DNA from: Prosapia bicincta
Lineage: Eukaryota > Arthropoda > Insecta > Hemiptera > Cercopidae
DNA length: 64,000 nt
Direction of reading: 5' to 3'
Assembly (NCBI GenBank): GCA_036971475.1
Contig: JBAIZL010000001.1
Coordinates: 213,497,575 to 213,561,574, forward strand
Made by a program: the position numbers and the translations under genes. The notes below the pieces were generated by a model. That model saw nothing but the letters and a program-made list of their open reading frames with translations, had not been told where the DNA came from and did not search any database. Position 1 is the stretch's first letter, and every line of letters begins with the position of its first letter. Positions 49,295 to 63,300 of the stretch are shown here, piece after piece.

Positions 49295-49545
49295 GTTAAT
49301 AAATTTAAAATATTTCAAAAACAAAATGAATATATTTATTCAAAGCTTTTCGCCGATAAAATAGTACCAGCATCTTCAGGAAAATAATTGTCTAATAAAA
49401 TATTTTTACAAAATTTTCTAAAATTAAATATTTTATTAGATAATTATTTTCCTGAAGATGCTGGTACTATTTTATCGGCGAAAAGCTTTGAATAAATATA
49501 TTCATTAAAAGTATTCTTGTTTTTGAAATATTTTAAATTTATTAA
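49295..49545. mobile_element. Palindromic (head-to-head) copy of the CTGAWGA-GAAA element
   Basis: Arms of about 100 bp are inverted copies around an AT-rich centre (about 49395-49440). The right arm carries CTGAAGATG (from 49452), a hairpin segment with CTGGTACTATTTTATCGGCG, then GAAAAGCTTTG and TATTCTTGTTTTTGAAAT; the left arm has the same in reverse. The right arm has about 10 extra bases (AAAAGTATTC region). It shares GAAAAGCTTTG and the TATTCTTG tail with the solo copy at 49078. Confidence 0.5.
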
Positions 49546-51368
49546 TTATATATATTGTACTTTGATTTGCTTAGAAAATATTCTAATGTATCATATTTTA
49601 TTAATTTAGTTCGTTTCAATACGATACGTCCTTTTAAATCACCTGGTTAAATCCATAAATGTAGGCCTAAATAGGTTTATGGTATAAACCAATTTATTCG
49701 TTTTTTGTGCACAGTACATTTGACCTCACAAGTTCATCTTAAATTGAATTTCTTGCTAATTATTCTATTCTGTAGTAAATTCTGTAATAAATTCTACCTA
49801 TACTCTGGTAGAATAAATATTCTGTAATAAATTCAAGCCTATACTACATTATTAGCGTTCATATTATAATTTTAAAGTTACTTATAAGGGGATTTGAAGT
49901 TGTAAGGTTTTAAGTATTAATTAACAAAAACGTACATGAATAGCCGATGGCCACTGGTTTGATGTTCTCAGATAAAGAATGCACAAGCTTTCCCAGTGAA
50001 AGGTTTTTGTGCTACCCTTTTTCCCTTAATGTCCTCTGTAAGGGTTGCAACCAGTGAAACTCTATAAAACTCACTATAAAATTTCATGTATACAATAAAG
50101 GGTGGCCTCTCAGCTGCATCACCTCGCCTTACAAACTTTATTCAATAGGTCTTAAATAAAAGGACCCACCCTTTTCTGTTGCAACCCTTTTAGGTTCCAT
50201 TTTGCCTTTTCAAGGCCCAACACTCAGTGTTGCCTTAATTGAAAAATGAATACAGTGGCTTTTTAGATCGAGGTGAACATAATGAAAAGCAGCCCCTGTC
50301 TCTTTAGACCAAGACTTTACTTTTCTTTGTGTGTTTTTTAATTATATCCATACGCTGAAGTCAGTTTTATAGTCCTATCTTGGAAAGGCTTAAGAAATCT
50401 TAGTTGCTCTGAGACTGCATCCAGAATCGAATAGAAAAGAAGTTCAGTTTTGTTTGTGCTTTCTTAGTCCAATGCGGCTTCAATTGAATAAACTTAACTC
50501 ATGTATAATTGGAAACCGGGATGGAAAGAGAGGGTTGGAAGCTTCAAAAGGTCATTATTATAACCAAAGCAATGGTTTATGCAGTTGGAAACAACTGTAT
50601 TTATGTGAACAAATTATCATATGAAAGTGAAATAGCCTTCTGATTTGAACTTTTTTAAATCTCAAGTTCGTTATGTTTCAAGACAGAGGTCAAATTTGTA
50701 CTTGCGATATTATATTAGTTTTTTGTAAAATATGTATTTAAAAGAAGTACATAAAAATGTAGTTTTGGTAGTAAGAAATATCTGCTAGCTTCATCTAACC
50801 CGCTGGATTTTGTTTATTACGAGAAACTATTTAAACGACTGAGTGATATGTTTTGACTTTATTTTCATCCGTACAAAAACCTGTAGCATCATCTATCATC
50901 CCTCGTTCATCCAGAGCTATGTCTATCTTAATCTATTTTATTACTCACAATCCTTCATGGGTAATAACTGGCAAATTGGCTGCTTGCCATTCAAACCACA
51001 CACAAAATATTGTCAGAAATGTAAAATAATTATGAGGCACTTGACAGTCAGTACCTGACCAATAGTAGGCCTACAAAGCGGGAAGAACATGTAGAGTATT
51101 GTACTTAAGAGACCCAGTGTATGTTTAAAAATTGTTCTAGGGTATACCAATCTGAAATGTTTATTTAAAAAGCTGTCTTAAAAATAGCTTTGCTAATTTC
51201 TATCTTAAGGAATAATTTGGGTACCCTAAAACCATGCTCCTATCCACTAACTTTAAAAATAGGTGAAAATATGTAAACCGACCAATATTGCTCGTAGATG
51301 GGTTTCACAAAATACTTCTTCTGATAAATGTTGAATATTTGAAGCCGTCACTTTTTTTTTAAAAAAAA
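49546..51368. other. AT-rich intergenic DNA, no gene seen
   Basis: Small local duplications of ATTCTGTAATAAATTC occur around 49770-49835. One exact GTAGGCCTAC lies at 51065-51074. A 71-codon frame at 50843 lacks any domain. Confidence 0.55.
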
Positions 51369-54300
51369 CTTTATCGTCTCCCCTCACCACATATTTTTAT
51401 TATCTAACCTTGATATCACTATATTTCTTCATAGTCTCTCTATACTACCAACGAATACCTTTATCGTCTCCCCTCATGCCACATATCTTTGTTATCTAAC
51501 CTTGATCTCACTATATTTCTTCATAGTCTCTCTATACTACCAACGAATACCTTTATCGTCTCCCCTCATGCCACATATCTTTATTATGTAACCTTGATCT
51601 CACTATATTTCTTCATAGTCTCTCTATACTACCAACGAATACCTTTATCGTCTCCCCTCATGCCACATATCTTTATTATCTAACCTTGATCTCACTATAT
51701 TTCTTCATAGTCTCTCTATACTACCAACGAATACCTTTATCGTCTCCCCTCATGCCACATATCTTTATTATCTAACCTTGATCTCACTATATTTCTTCAT
51801 AGTCTCTCTATACTACCAACGAATACCTTTATCGTCTCCCCTCATGCCACATATCTTTATTATCTAACCTTGATCTCACTATATTTCTTCATAGTCTCTC
51901 TATACTACCGAGGAATACCTTTATCGTCTCCCCTCATGCCACATATCTTTATTATCTAACCTTGATCTCACTATATTTCTTCATAGTCTCTCTATACTAC
52001 CAACGAATACCTTTATCGTCTCCCCTCATGCCATATATCTTTATTATCTAACCTTGATCTCACTATATTTCTTCATAGTCTCTCTATACTACCAACGAAT
52101 ACCTTTATCGTCTCCCCTCATGCCACATATCTTTATTATCTAACCTTGATCTCACTATATTTCTTCATAGTCTCTCTATACTACCAACGAATACCTTTAT
52201 CGTCTCCCCTCTTGCCATATATCTTTATTATCTAACCTTGATCTCACTATATTTCTTCATAGTCTCTCTATACTACCAACGAATACCTTTATCGTCTCCC
52301 CTCATGCCACATATCTTTATTATCTAACCTTGATCTCACTATATTTCTTCATAGTCTCTCTATACTACCAACGAATACCTTTATCGTCTCCCCTCATGCC
52401 ACATATCTTTATTATCTAACCTTGATCTCACTATATTTCTTCATAGTCTCTCTATACTACCAACGAATACCTTTATCGTCTCCCCTCATGCCACATATCT
52501 TTATTATCTAACCTAGATCTCACTATATTTCTTCATAGTCTCTCTATACTACCAACGAATACCTTTATCGTCTCCCCTCATGCCACATATCTTTATTATC
52601 TAACCTTGATCTCACTATATTTCTTCATAGTCTCTCTATACTACCAACGAATACCTTTATCGTCTCCCCTCATGCCACATATCTTTATTATCTAACCTTG
52701 ATCTCACTATATTTCTTCATAGTCTCTCTATACTACCAACGAATACCTTTATCGTCTCCCCTCATGCCACATATCTTTATTATCTAACCTTGATCTCACT
52801 ATATTTCTTCATAGTCTCTCTATACTACCAACGAATACCTTTATCGTCTCCCCTCATGCCACATATCTTTATTATCTAACCTTGATCTCACTATATTTCT
52901 TCATAGTCTCTCTATACTACCAACGAATACCTTTATCGTCTCCCTTTCATGCCACATATCTTTATTATCTAACCTTGATCTCACTATATTTCTTCATAGT
53001 CTCTCTATACTACCAACGAATACCTTTATCGTCTCCCCTCATGCCACATATCTTTATTATCTAACCTTAATGTCACTATATTTCTTCATAGTCTCTCTAT
53101 ACTACCAACGAATACCTTTATCGTCTCTCCTCATGCCACATATCTTTATTATCTAACCTTGATCTCACTATATTTCTTCATAGGCTCTCTATACTACCAA
53201 CGAATACCTTTATGGTCTCCCCTCATGCCATATATCTTTATTATCTAACCTTGATCTCACTATATTTCTTCATAGTCTCTCTATACTACCAACGAATACC
53301 TTTATCGTCTCTCCTCATGCCACATATCTTTATTATCTAACCTTGATCTCACTATATTTCTTCATAGTCTCTCTATACTACCAACGAATACCTTTTACGT
53401 CTCCCCTCATGCCACATATCTTTATTATCTAACCTTGATCTCACTACATTTCTTCATAGTCTCTCTATACTACCAACGAATACCTTTATCGTCTCTCCTC
53501 ATGCCACATATCTTTATTATCTAACCTTGATCTCACTATATTTCTTCATAGTCTCTCTATACTACCAACGAATACCTTTATCGTCTCCCCTCATGCCACA
53601 TATCTTTATTATCTAACCTTGATCTCACTATATTTCTTCATAGTCTCTCTATACTACCAACGAATACCTTTATCGTCTCCCCTCATGCCACATATCTTTA
53701 TTATCTAACCTTGATCTCACTATATTTCTTCATAGTCTCTCTATACTACCAACGAATACCTTTATCGTCTCCCCTCATGCCACATATCTTTATTATCTAA
53801 CCTTGATCTCACTATATTTCTTCATAGTCTCTCTATACTACCAACGAATACCTTTATCGTCTCCCCTCATGCCACATATCTTTATTATCTAACCTTGATC
53901 TCACTATATTTCTTCATAGTCTCTCTATACTACCAACGAATACCTTTATCGTCTCCCCTCATGCCACATATCTTTATTATCTAACCTTAATCTCACTATA
54001 TTTCTTCATAGTCTCTCTATACTACCAACGAATACCTTTATCGTCTCCCCTCATGCCACATATCTTTATTATCTAACCTTGATCTCACTATATTTCTTCA
54101 TAGTCTCTCTATACTACCAACGAATACCTTTATCGTCTCCCCTCATGCCACATATCTTTATTATCTAACCTTGATCTCACTATATTTCTTCATGGTCTCT
54201 CTATACTACCAACGAATACCTTTATCGTCTCCCTTTCATGCCACATATCTTTATTATCTAACCTTGATCTCACTATATTTCTTCATAGTCTCTCTATACT

Positions 54301-57300
54301 ACCAACGAATACCTTTATCGTCTCCCCTCATGCCACATATCTTTATTATCTAACCTTAATCTCACTATATTTCTTCATAGTCTCTCTATACTACCAACGA
54401 ATACCTTTATCGTCTCTCCTCATGCCACATATCTTTATTATCTAACCTTGATCTCACTATATTTCTTCATAGTCTCTCTATACTACCAACGAATACCTTT
54501 ATGGTCTCCCCTCATGCCATATATCTTTATTATCTAACCTTGATCTCACTATATTTCTTCATAGTCTCTCTATACTACCAACGAATACCTTTTACGTCTC
54601 CCCTCATGCCACATATCTTTATTATCTAACCTTGATCTCACTATATTTCTTCATAGTCTCTCTATACTACCAACGAATACCTTTATCGTCTCTCCTCATG
54701 CCACATATCTTTATTATCTAACCTTGATCTCACTATATTTCTTCATAGTCTCTATATACTACCTACGAATACCTTTATCGTCTCCCCTCATGCCACATAT
54801 CTTTATTATCTAACCTTGATCTCACTATATTTCTTCATAGTCTCTCTATACTACCAACGAATACCTTTATCGTCTCTCCTCATGCCACATATCTTTATTA
54901 TCTAACCTTGATCTCACTATATTTCTTCATAGTCTCTATATACTACCTACGAATACCTTTATCGTCTCCCCTCATGCCACATATCTTTATTATCTAACCT
55001 TGATCTCACTATATTTCTTCATAGTCTCTCTATACTACCAACGAATACCTTTATCGTCTCCCCTCATGCCACATATCTTTATTATCTAACCTTGATCTCA
55101 CTATATTTCTTCATAGTCTCTCTATACTACCAACGAATACCTTTATCGTCTCCCCTCATGCCACATATCTTTATTATCTAACCTTGATATCACTATATTT
55201 CTTCATAGTCTCTCTATACTACCAACGAATACCTTTATCGTCTCCCCTCATGCCACATATCTTTATTATGTAACCTTGATCTCACTATATTTCTTCATAG
55301 TCTCTCTATACTACCAACGAATACCTTTATCGTCTCCCCTCATGCCACATATCTTTATTATCTAACCTTGATCTCACTATATTTCTTCATAGTCTCTCTA
55401 TACTACCAACGAATACCTTTATCGTCTCCCCTCATGCCACATATCTTTATTATCTAACCTTGATCTCACTATATTTCTTCATAGTCTCTCTATACTACCA
55501 ACGAATACCTTTATCGTCTCCCCTCATGCCACATATCTTTATTATCTAACCTTGATCTCACTATATTTCTTCATAGTCTCTCTATACTACCGAGGAATAC
55601 CTTTATCGTCTCCCCTCATGCCACATATCTTTATTATCTAACCTTGATCTCACTATATTTCTTCATAGTCTCTCTATACTACCAACGAATACCTTTATCG
55701 TCTCCCCTCATGCCATATATCTTTATTATCTAACCTTGATCTCACTATATTTCTTCATAGTCTCTCTATACTACCAACGAATACCTTTATCGTCTCCCCT
55801 CATGCCACATATCTTTATTATCTAACCTTGATCTCACTATATTTCTTCATAGTCTCTCTATACTACCAACGAATACCTTTATCGTCTCCCCTCTTGCCAT
55901 ATATCTTTATTATCTAACCTTGATCTCACTATATTTCTTCATAGTCTCTCTATACTACCAACGAATACCTTTATCGTCTCCCCTCATGCCACATATCTTT
56001 ATTATCTAACCTTGATCTCACTATATTTCTTCATAGTCTCTCTATACTACCAACGAATACCTTTATCGTCTCCCCTCATGCCACATATCTTTATTATCTA
56101 ACCTTGATCTCACTATATTTCTTCATAGTCTCTCTATACTACCAACGAATACCTTTATCGTCTCCCCTCATGCCACATATCTTTATTATCTAACCTAGAT
56201 CTCACTATATTTCTTCATAGTCTCTCTATACTACCAACGAATACCTTTATCGTCTCCCCTCATGCCACATATCTTTATTATCTAACCTTGATCTCACTAT
56301 ATTTCTTCATAGTCTCTCTATACTACCAACGAATACCTTTATCGTCTCCCCTCATGCCACATATCTTTATTATCTAACCTTGATCTCACTATATTTCTTC
56401 ATAGTCTCTCTATACTACCAACGAATACCTTTATCGTCTCCCCTCATGCCACATATCTTTATTATCTAACCTTGATCTCACTATATTTCTTCATAGTCTC
56501 TCTATACTACCAACGAATACCTTTATCGTCTCCCCTCATGCCACATATCTTTATTATCTAACCTTGATCTCACTATATTTCTTCATAGTCTCTCTATACT
56601 ACCAACGAATACCTTTATCGTCTCCCTTTCATGCCACATATCTTTATTATCTAACCTTGATCTCACTATATTTCTTCATAGTCTCTCTATACTACCAACG
56701 AATACCTTTATCGTCTCCCCTCATGCCACATATCTTTATTATCTAACCTTAATGTCACTATATTTCTTCATAGTCTCTCTATACTACCAACGAATACCTT
56801 TATCGTCTCTCCTCATGCCACATATCTTTATTATCTAACCTTGATCTCACTATATTTCTTCATAGGCTCTCTATACTACCAACGAATACCTTTATGGTCT
56901 CCCCTCATGCCATATATCTTTATTATCTAACCTTGATCTCACTATATTTCTTCATAGTCTCTCTATACTACCAACGAATACCTTTATCGTCTCTCCTCAT
57001 GCCACATATCTTTATTATCTAACCTTGATCTCACTATATTTCTTCATAGTCTCTCTATACTACCAACGAATACCTTTTACGTCTCCCCTCATGCCACATA
57101 TCTTTATTATCTAACCTTGATCTCACTATATTTCTTCATAGTCTCTCTATACTACCAACGAATACCTTTATCGTCTCTCCTCATGCCACATATCTTTATT
57201 ATCTAACCTTGATCTCACTATATTTCTTCATAGTCTCTCTATACTACCAACGAATACCTTTATCGTCTCCCCTCATGCCACATATCTTTATTATCTAACC

Positions 57301-60300
57301 TTGATCTCACTATATTTCTTCATAGTCTCTCTATACTACCAACGAATACCTTTATCGTCTCCCCTCATGCCACATATCTTTATTATCTAACCTTGATCTC
57401 ACTATATTTCTTCATAGTCTCTCTATACTACCAACGAATACCTTTATCGTCTCCCCTCATGCCACATATCTTTATTATCTAACCTTGATCTCACTATATT
57501 TCTTCATAGTCTCTCTATACTACCAACGAATACCTTTATCGTCTCCCCTCATGCCACATATCTTTATTATCTAACCTTGATCTCACTATATTTCTTCATA
57601 GTCTCTCTATACTACCAACGAATACCTTTATCGTCTCCCCTCATGCCACATATCTTTATTATCTAACCTTAATCTCACTATATTTCTTCATAGTCTCTCT
57701 ATACTACCAACGAATACCTTTATCGTCTCCCCTCATGCCACATATCTTTATTATCTAACCTTGATCTCACTATATTTCTTCATAGTCTCTCTATACTACC
57801 AACGAATACCTTTATCGTCTCCCCTCATGCCACATATCTTTATTATCTAACCTTGATCTCACTATATTTCTTCATGGTCTCTCTATACTACCAACGAATA
57901 CCTTTATCGTCTCCCTTTCATGCCACATATCTTTATTATCTAACCTTGATCTCACTATATTTCTTCATAGTCTCTCTATACTACCAACGAATACCTTTAT
58001 CGTCTCCCCTCATGCCACATATCTTTATTATCTAACCTTAATCTCACTATATTTCTTCATAGTCTCTCTATACTACCAACGAATACCTTTATCGTCTCTC
58101 CTCATGCCACATATCTTTATTATCTAACCTTGATCTCACTATATTTCTTCATAGTCTCTCTATACTACCAACGAATACCTTTATGGTCTCCCCTCATGCC
58201 ATATATCTTTATTATCTAACCTTGATCTCACTATATTTCTTCATAGTCTCTCTATACTACCAACGAATACCTTTTACGTCTCCCCTCATGCCACATATCT
58301 TTATTATCTAACCTTGATCTCACTATATTTCTTCATAGTCTCTCTATACTACCAACGAATACCTTTATCGTCTCTCCTCATGCCACATATCTTTATTATC
58401 TAACCTTGATCTCACTATATTTCTTCATAGTCTCTATATACTACCTACGAATACCTTTATCGTCTCCCCTCATGCCACATATCTTTATTATCTAACCTTG
58501 ATCTCACTATATTTCTTCATAGTCTCTCTATACTACCAACGAATACCTTTATCGTCTCTCCTCATGCCACATATCTTTATTATCTAACCTTGATCTCACT
58601 ATATTTCTTCATAGTCTCTATATACTACCTACGAATACCTTTATCGTCTCCCCTCATGCCACATATCTTTATTATCTAACCTTGATCTCACTATATTTCT
58701 TCATAGTCTCTCTATACTACCAACGAATACCTTTATCGTCTCCCCTCATGCCACATATCTTTATTATCTAACCTTGATCTCACTATATTTCTTCATAGTC
58801 TCTCTATACTACCAACGAATACCTTTATCGTCTCCCCTCATGCCACATATCTTTATTATCTAACCTTGATATCACTATATTTCTTCATAGTCTCTCTATA
58901 CTACCAACGAATACCTTTATCGTCTCCCCTCATGCCACATATCTTTATTATCTAACCTTGATCTCACTATATTTCTTCATAGTCTCTCTATACTACCAAC
59001 GAATACCTTTATCGTCTCCCCTCATGCCACATATCTTTATTTTCTAACCTTGATCTCACTATATTTCTTCATAGTCTCTCTATACTACCAACGAATACCT
59101 TTATCGTCTCCCCTCATGCCACATATCTTTATTATCCAACCTTGATCTCACTATATTTCTTCATAGTCTCTCTATACTACCAACGAATACCTTTATCGTC
59201 TCCCCTCATGCCACATATCTTTATTATCCAACCTTGATCTCACTATATTTCTTCATAGTCTCTCTATACTACCAACGAATATCTTTATCGTCTCCCCTCA
59301 TGCCATATATCTTTATTATCTAACCTTGATCTCACTATATTTCTTCATAGTCTCTCTATACTACCAACGAATACCTTTATCGTCTCCCCTCATGCCACAT
59401 ATCTTTATTATCTAACCTTGATCTCACTATATTTCTTCATAGTCTCTCTATACTACCAACGAATACCTTTATCGTCTCCCCTCATGCCACATATCTTTAT
59501 TATCCAACCTTGATCTCACTATATTTCTTCATAGTCTCTCTATACTACCAACGAATACTTTTATCGTCTCCCCTCATGCCACATATCTTTATTATCTAAC
59601 CTTGATCTCACTATATTTCTTCATAGTCTCTCTATACTACCAACGAATACCTTTATCGTCTCCCCTCATGCCACATATCTTTATTATCTAACCTTGATCT
59701 CACTATATTTCTTCATAGTCTCTCTATACTACCAACGAATACCTTTATCGTCTCCCCTCATGCCACATATCTTTATTATCTAACCTTGATCCCACTTTAT
59801 TTCTTCATAGTCTCTCTACACTACCAACGAATACCTTTATCGTCTCTCCTCATGCCACATATCTTTATTATCTAACCTTGATCTCACTATATTTCTTCAT
59901 AGTCTCTCTATACTACCAACGAATACCTTTATGGTCTCCCCTCATGCCATATATCTTTATTATCTAACCTTGATCTCACTATATTTCTTCATAGTCTCTC
60001 TATACTACCAACGAATACCTTTATCGTCTCCCCTCATGCCACATATCTTTATTATCTAACCTTGATCTCACTATATTTCTTCATAGTCTCTCTATACTAC
60101 CAACGAATACCTTTATCGTCTCCCCTCATGCCACATATCTTTATTATCTAACCTTGATCTCACTATATTTCTTCATAGTCTCTCTATACTACCAACGAAT
60201 ACCTTTATCGTCTCCCCTCATGCCACATATCTTTATTATCTAACCTTGATCTCACTATATTTCTTCATAGTCTCTCTATACTACCAACGAATACCTTTAT

Positions 60301-63300
60301 CGTCTCCCCTCATGCCACATATCTTTATTATCTAACCTTGATCTCACTATATTTCTTCATAGTCTCTCTATACTACCAACGAATACCTTTATCGTCTCCC
60401 CTCATGCCACATATCTTTATTATCTAACCTTGATCTCACTATATTTCTTCATAGTCTCTCTATACTACCAACGAATACCTTTATCGTCTCCCCTCATGCC
60501 ACATATCTTTATTATCTAACCTTGATCTCACTATATTTCTTCATAGTCTCTCTATACTACCAACGAATACCTTTATGGTCTCCCCTCATGCCATATATCT
60601 TTATTATCTAACCTTGATCTCACTATATTTCTTCATAGTCTCTCTATACTACCAACGAATACCTTTATCGTCTCCCCTCATGCCACATATCTTTATTATC
60701 TAACCTTGATCTCACTATATTTCTTCATAGTCTCTCTATACTACCAACGAATACCTTTATCGTCTCCCCTCATGCCATATATCTTTATTATCTAACCTTG
60801 ATCTCACTATATTTCTTTATAGTCTCTCTATACTACCAACGAATATCTTTATCGTCTCCCCTCATGCCACATATCTTTATTATCTAACCTTGATCTCACT
60901 ATATTTCTTCATAGTCTCTCTATACTACCAACGAATACCTTTATCGTCTCCCCTCATGCCACATATCTTTATTATCTAACCTTGATCTCACTATATTTCT
61001 TCATAGTCTCTCTATACTACCAACGAATACTTTTATCGTCTCCCCTCATGCCACATATCTTTATTATCTAACCTTGATCTCACTATATTTCTTCATAGTC
61101 TCTCTATACTACCAACGAATACCTTTATCGTCTCCCCTCATGCCACATATCTTTATTATCTAACCTTGATCTCAATATATTTCTTCATAGTCTCTCTATA
61201 CTACCAACGAATACCTTTATCGTCTCCCCTCATGCCACATATCTTTATTATCTAACCTTGATCCCACTTTATTTCTTCATAGTCTCTCTACACTACCAAC
61301 GAATACCTTTATCGTCTCTCCTCATGCCACATATCTTTATTATCTAACCTTGATCTCACTATATTTCTTCATAGTCTCTCTATACTACCAACGAATACCT
61401 TTATGGTCTCCCCTCATGCCATATATCTTTATTATCTAACCTTGATCTCACTATATTTCTTCATAGTCTCTCTATACTACCAACGAATACCTTTATCGTC
61501 TCCCCTCATGCCACATATCTTTATTATCTAACCTTGATCTCACTATATTTCTTCATAGTCTCTCTATACTACCAACGAATACCTTTATCGTCTCCCCTCA
61601 TGCCACATATCTTTATTATCTAACCTTGATCTCACTATATTTCTTCATAGTCTCTCTATACTACCAACGAATACCTTTATCGTCTCCCCTCATGCCACAT
61701 ATCTTTATTATCTAACCTTGATCTCACTATATTTCTTCATAGTCTCTCTATACTACCAACGAATACCTTTATCGTCTCCCCTCATGCCACATATCTTTAT
61801 TATCTAACCTTGATCTCACTATATTTCTTCATAGTCTCTCTATACTACCAACGAATACCTTTATCGTCTCCCCTCATGCCACATATCTTTATTATCTAAC
61901 CTTGATCTCACTATATTTCTTCATAGTCTCTATACTACCAACGAATACCTTTATCGTCTCCCCTCATGCCACATATCTTTATTATCTAACCTTGATCTCA
62001 CTATATTTCTTCATAGTCTCTCTATACTACCAACGAATACCTTTATGGTCTCCCCTCATGCCATATATCTTTATTATCTAACCTTGATCTCACTATATTT
62101 CTTCATAGTCTCTCTATACTACCAACGAATACCTTTATCGTCTCCCCTCATGCCACATATCTTTATTATCTAACCTTGATCTCACTATATTTCTTCATAG
62201 TCTCTCTATACTACCAACGAATACCTTTATCGTCTCCCCTCATGCCACATATCTTTATTATCTAACCTTGATCTCACTATATTTCTTCATAGTCTCTCTA
62301 TACTACCAACGAATACCTTTATCGTCTCCCCTCATGCCACATATCTTTATTATCTAACCTTGATATCACTATATTTCTTCATAGTCTCTCTATACTACCA
62401 ACGAATACCTTTATCGTCTCCCCTCATGCCACATATCTTTATTATCTAACCTTGATCTCACTATATTTCTTCATAGTCTCTCTATACTACCAACGAATAC
62501 CTTTATCGTCTCCCCTCATGCCACATATCTTTATTTTCTAACCTTGATCTCACTATATTTCTTCATAGTCTCTCTATACTACCAACGAATACCTTTATCG
62601 TCTCCCCTCATGCCACATATCTTTATTATCCAACCTTGATCTCACTATATTTCTTCATAGTCTCTCTATACTACCAACGAATACCTTTATCGTCTCCCCT
62701 CATGCCACATATCTTTATTATCCAACCTTGATCTCACTATATTTCTTCATAGTCTCTCTATACTACCAACGAATATCTTTATCGTCTCCCCTCATGCCAT
62801 ATATCTTTATTATCTAACCTTGATCTCACTATATTTCTTCATAGTCTCTCTATACTACCAACGAATACCTTTATCGTCTCCCCTCATGCCACATATCTTT
62901 ATTATCTAACCTTGATCTCACTATATTTCTTCATAGTCTCTCTATACTACCAACGAATACCTTTATCGTCTCCCCTCATGCCACATATCTTTATTATCTA
63001 ACCTTGATCTCACTATATTTCTTCATAGTCTCTCTATACTACCAACGAATACCTTTATCGTCTCTCCTCATGCCACATATCTTTATTATCTAACCTTGAT
63101 CTCACTATATTTCTTCATAGTCTCTCTATACTACCAACGAATACCTTTATGGTCTCCCCTCATGCCATATATCTTTATTATCTAACCTTGATCTCACTAT
63201 ATTTCTTCATAGTCTCTCTATACTACCAACGAATACCTTTATCGTCTCCCCTCATGCCACATATCTTTATTATCTAACCTTGATCTCACTATATTTCTTC

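Noticed and set aside
51489..58035. Recurrent 60-64-codon frames in the 92-bp satellite
   Set aside because: Identical frames appear at higher-order intervals; useful as markers of duplication, not as coding sequence.
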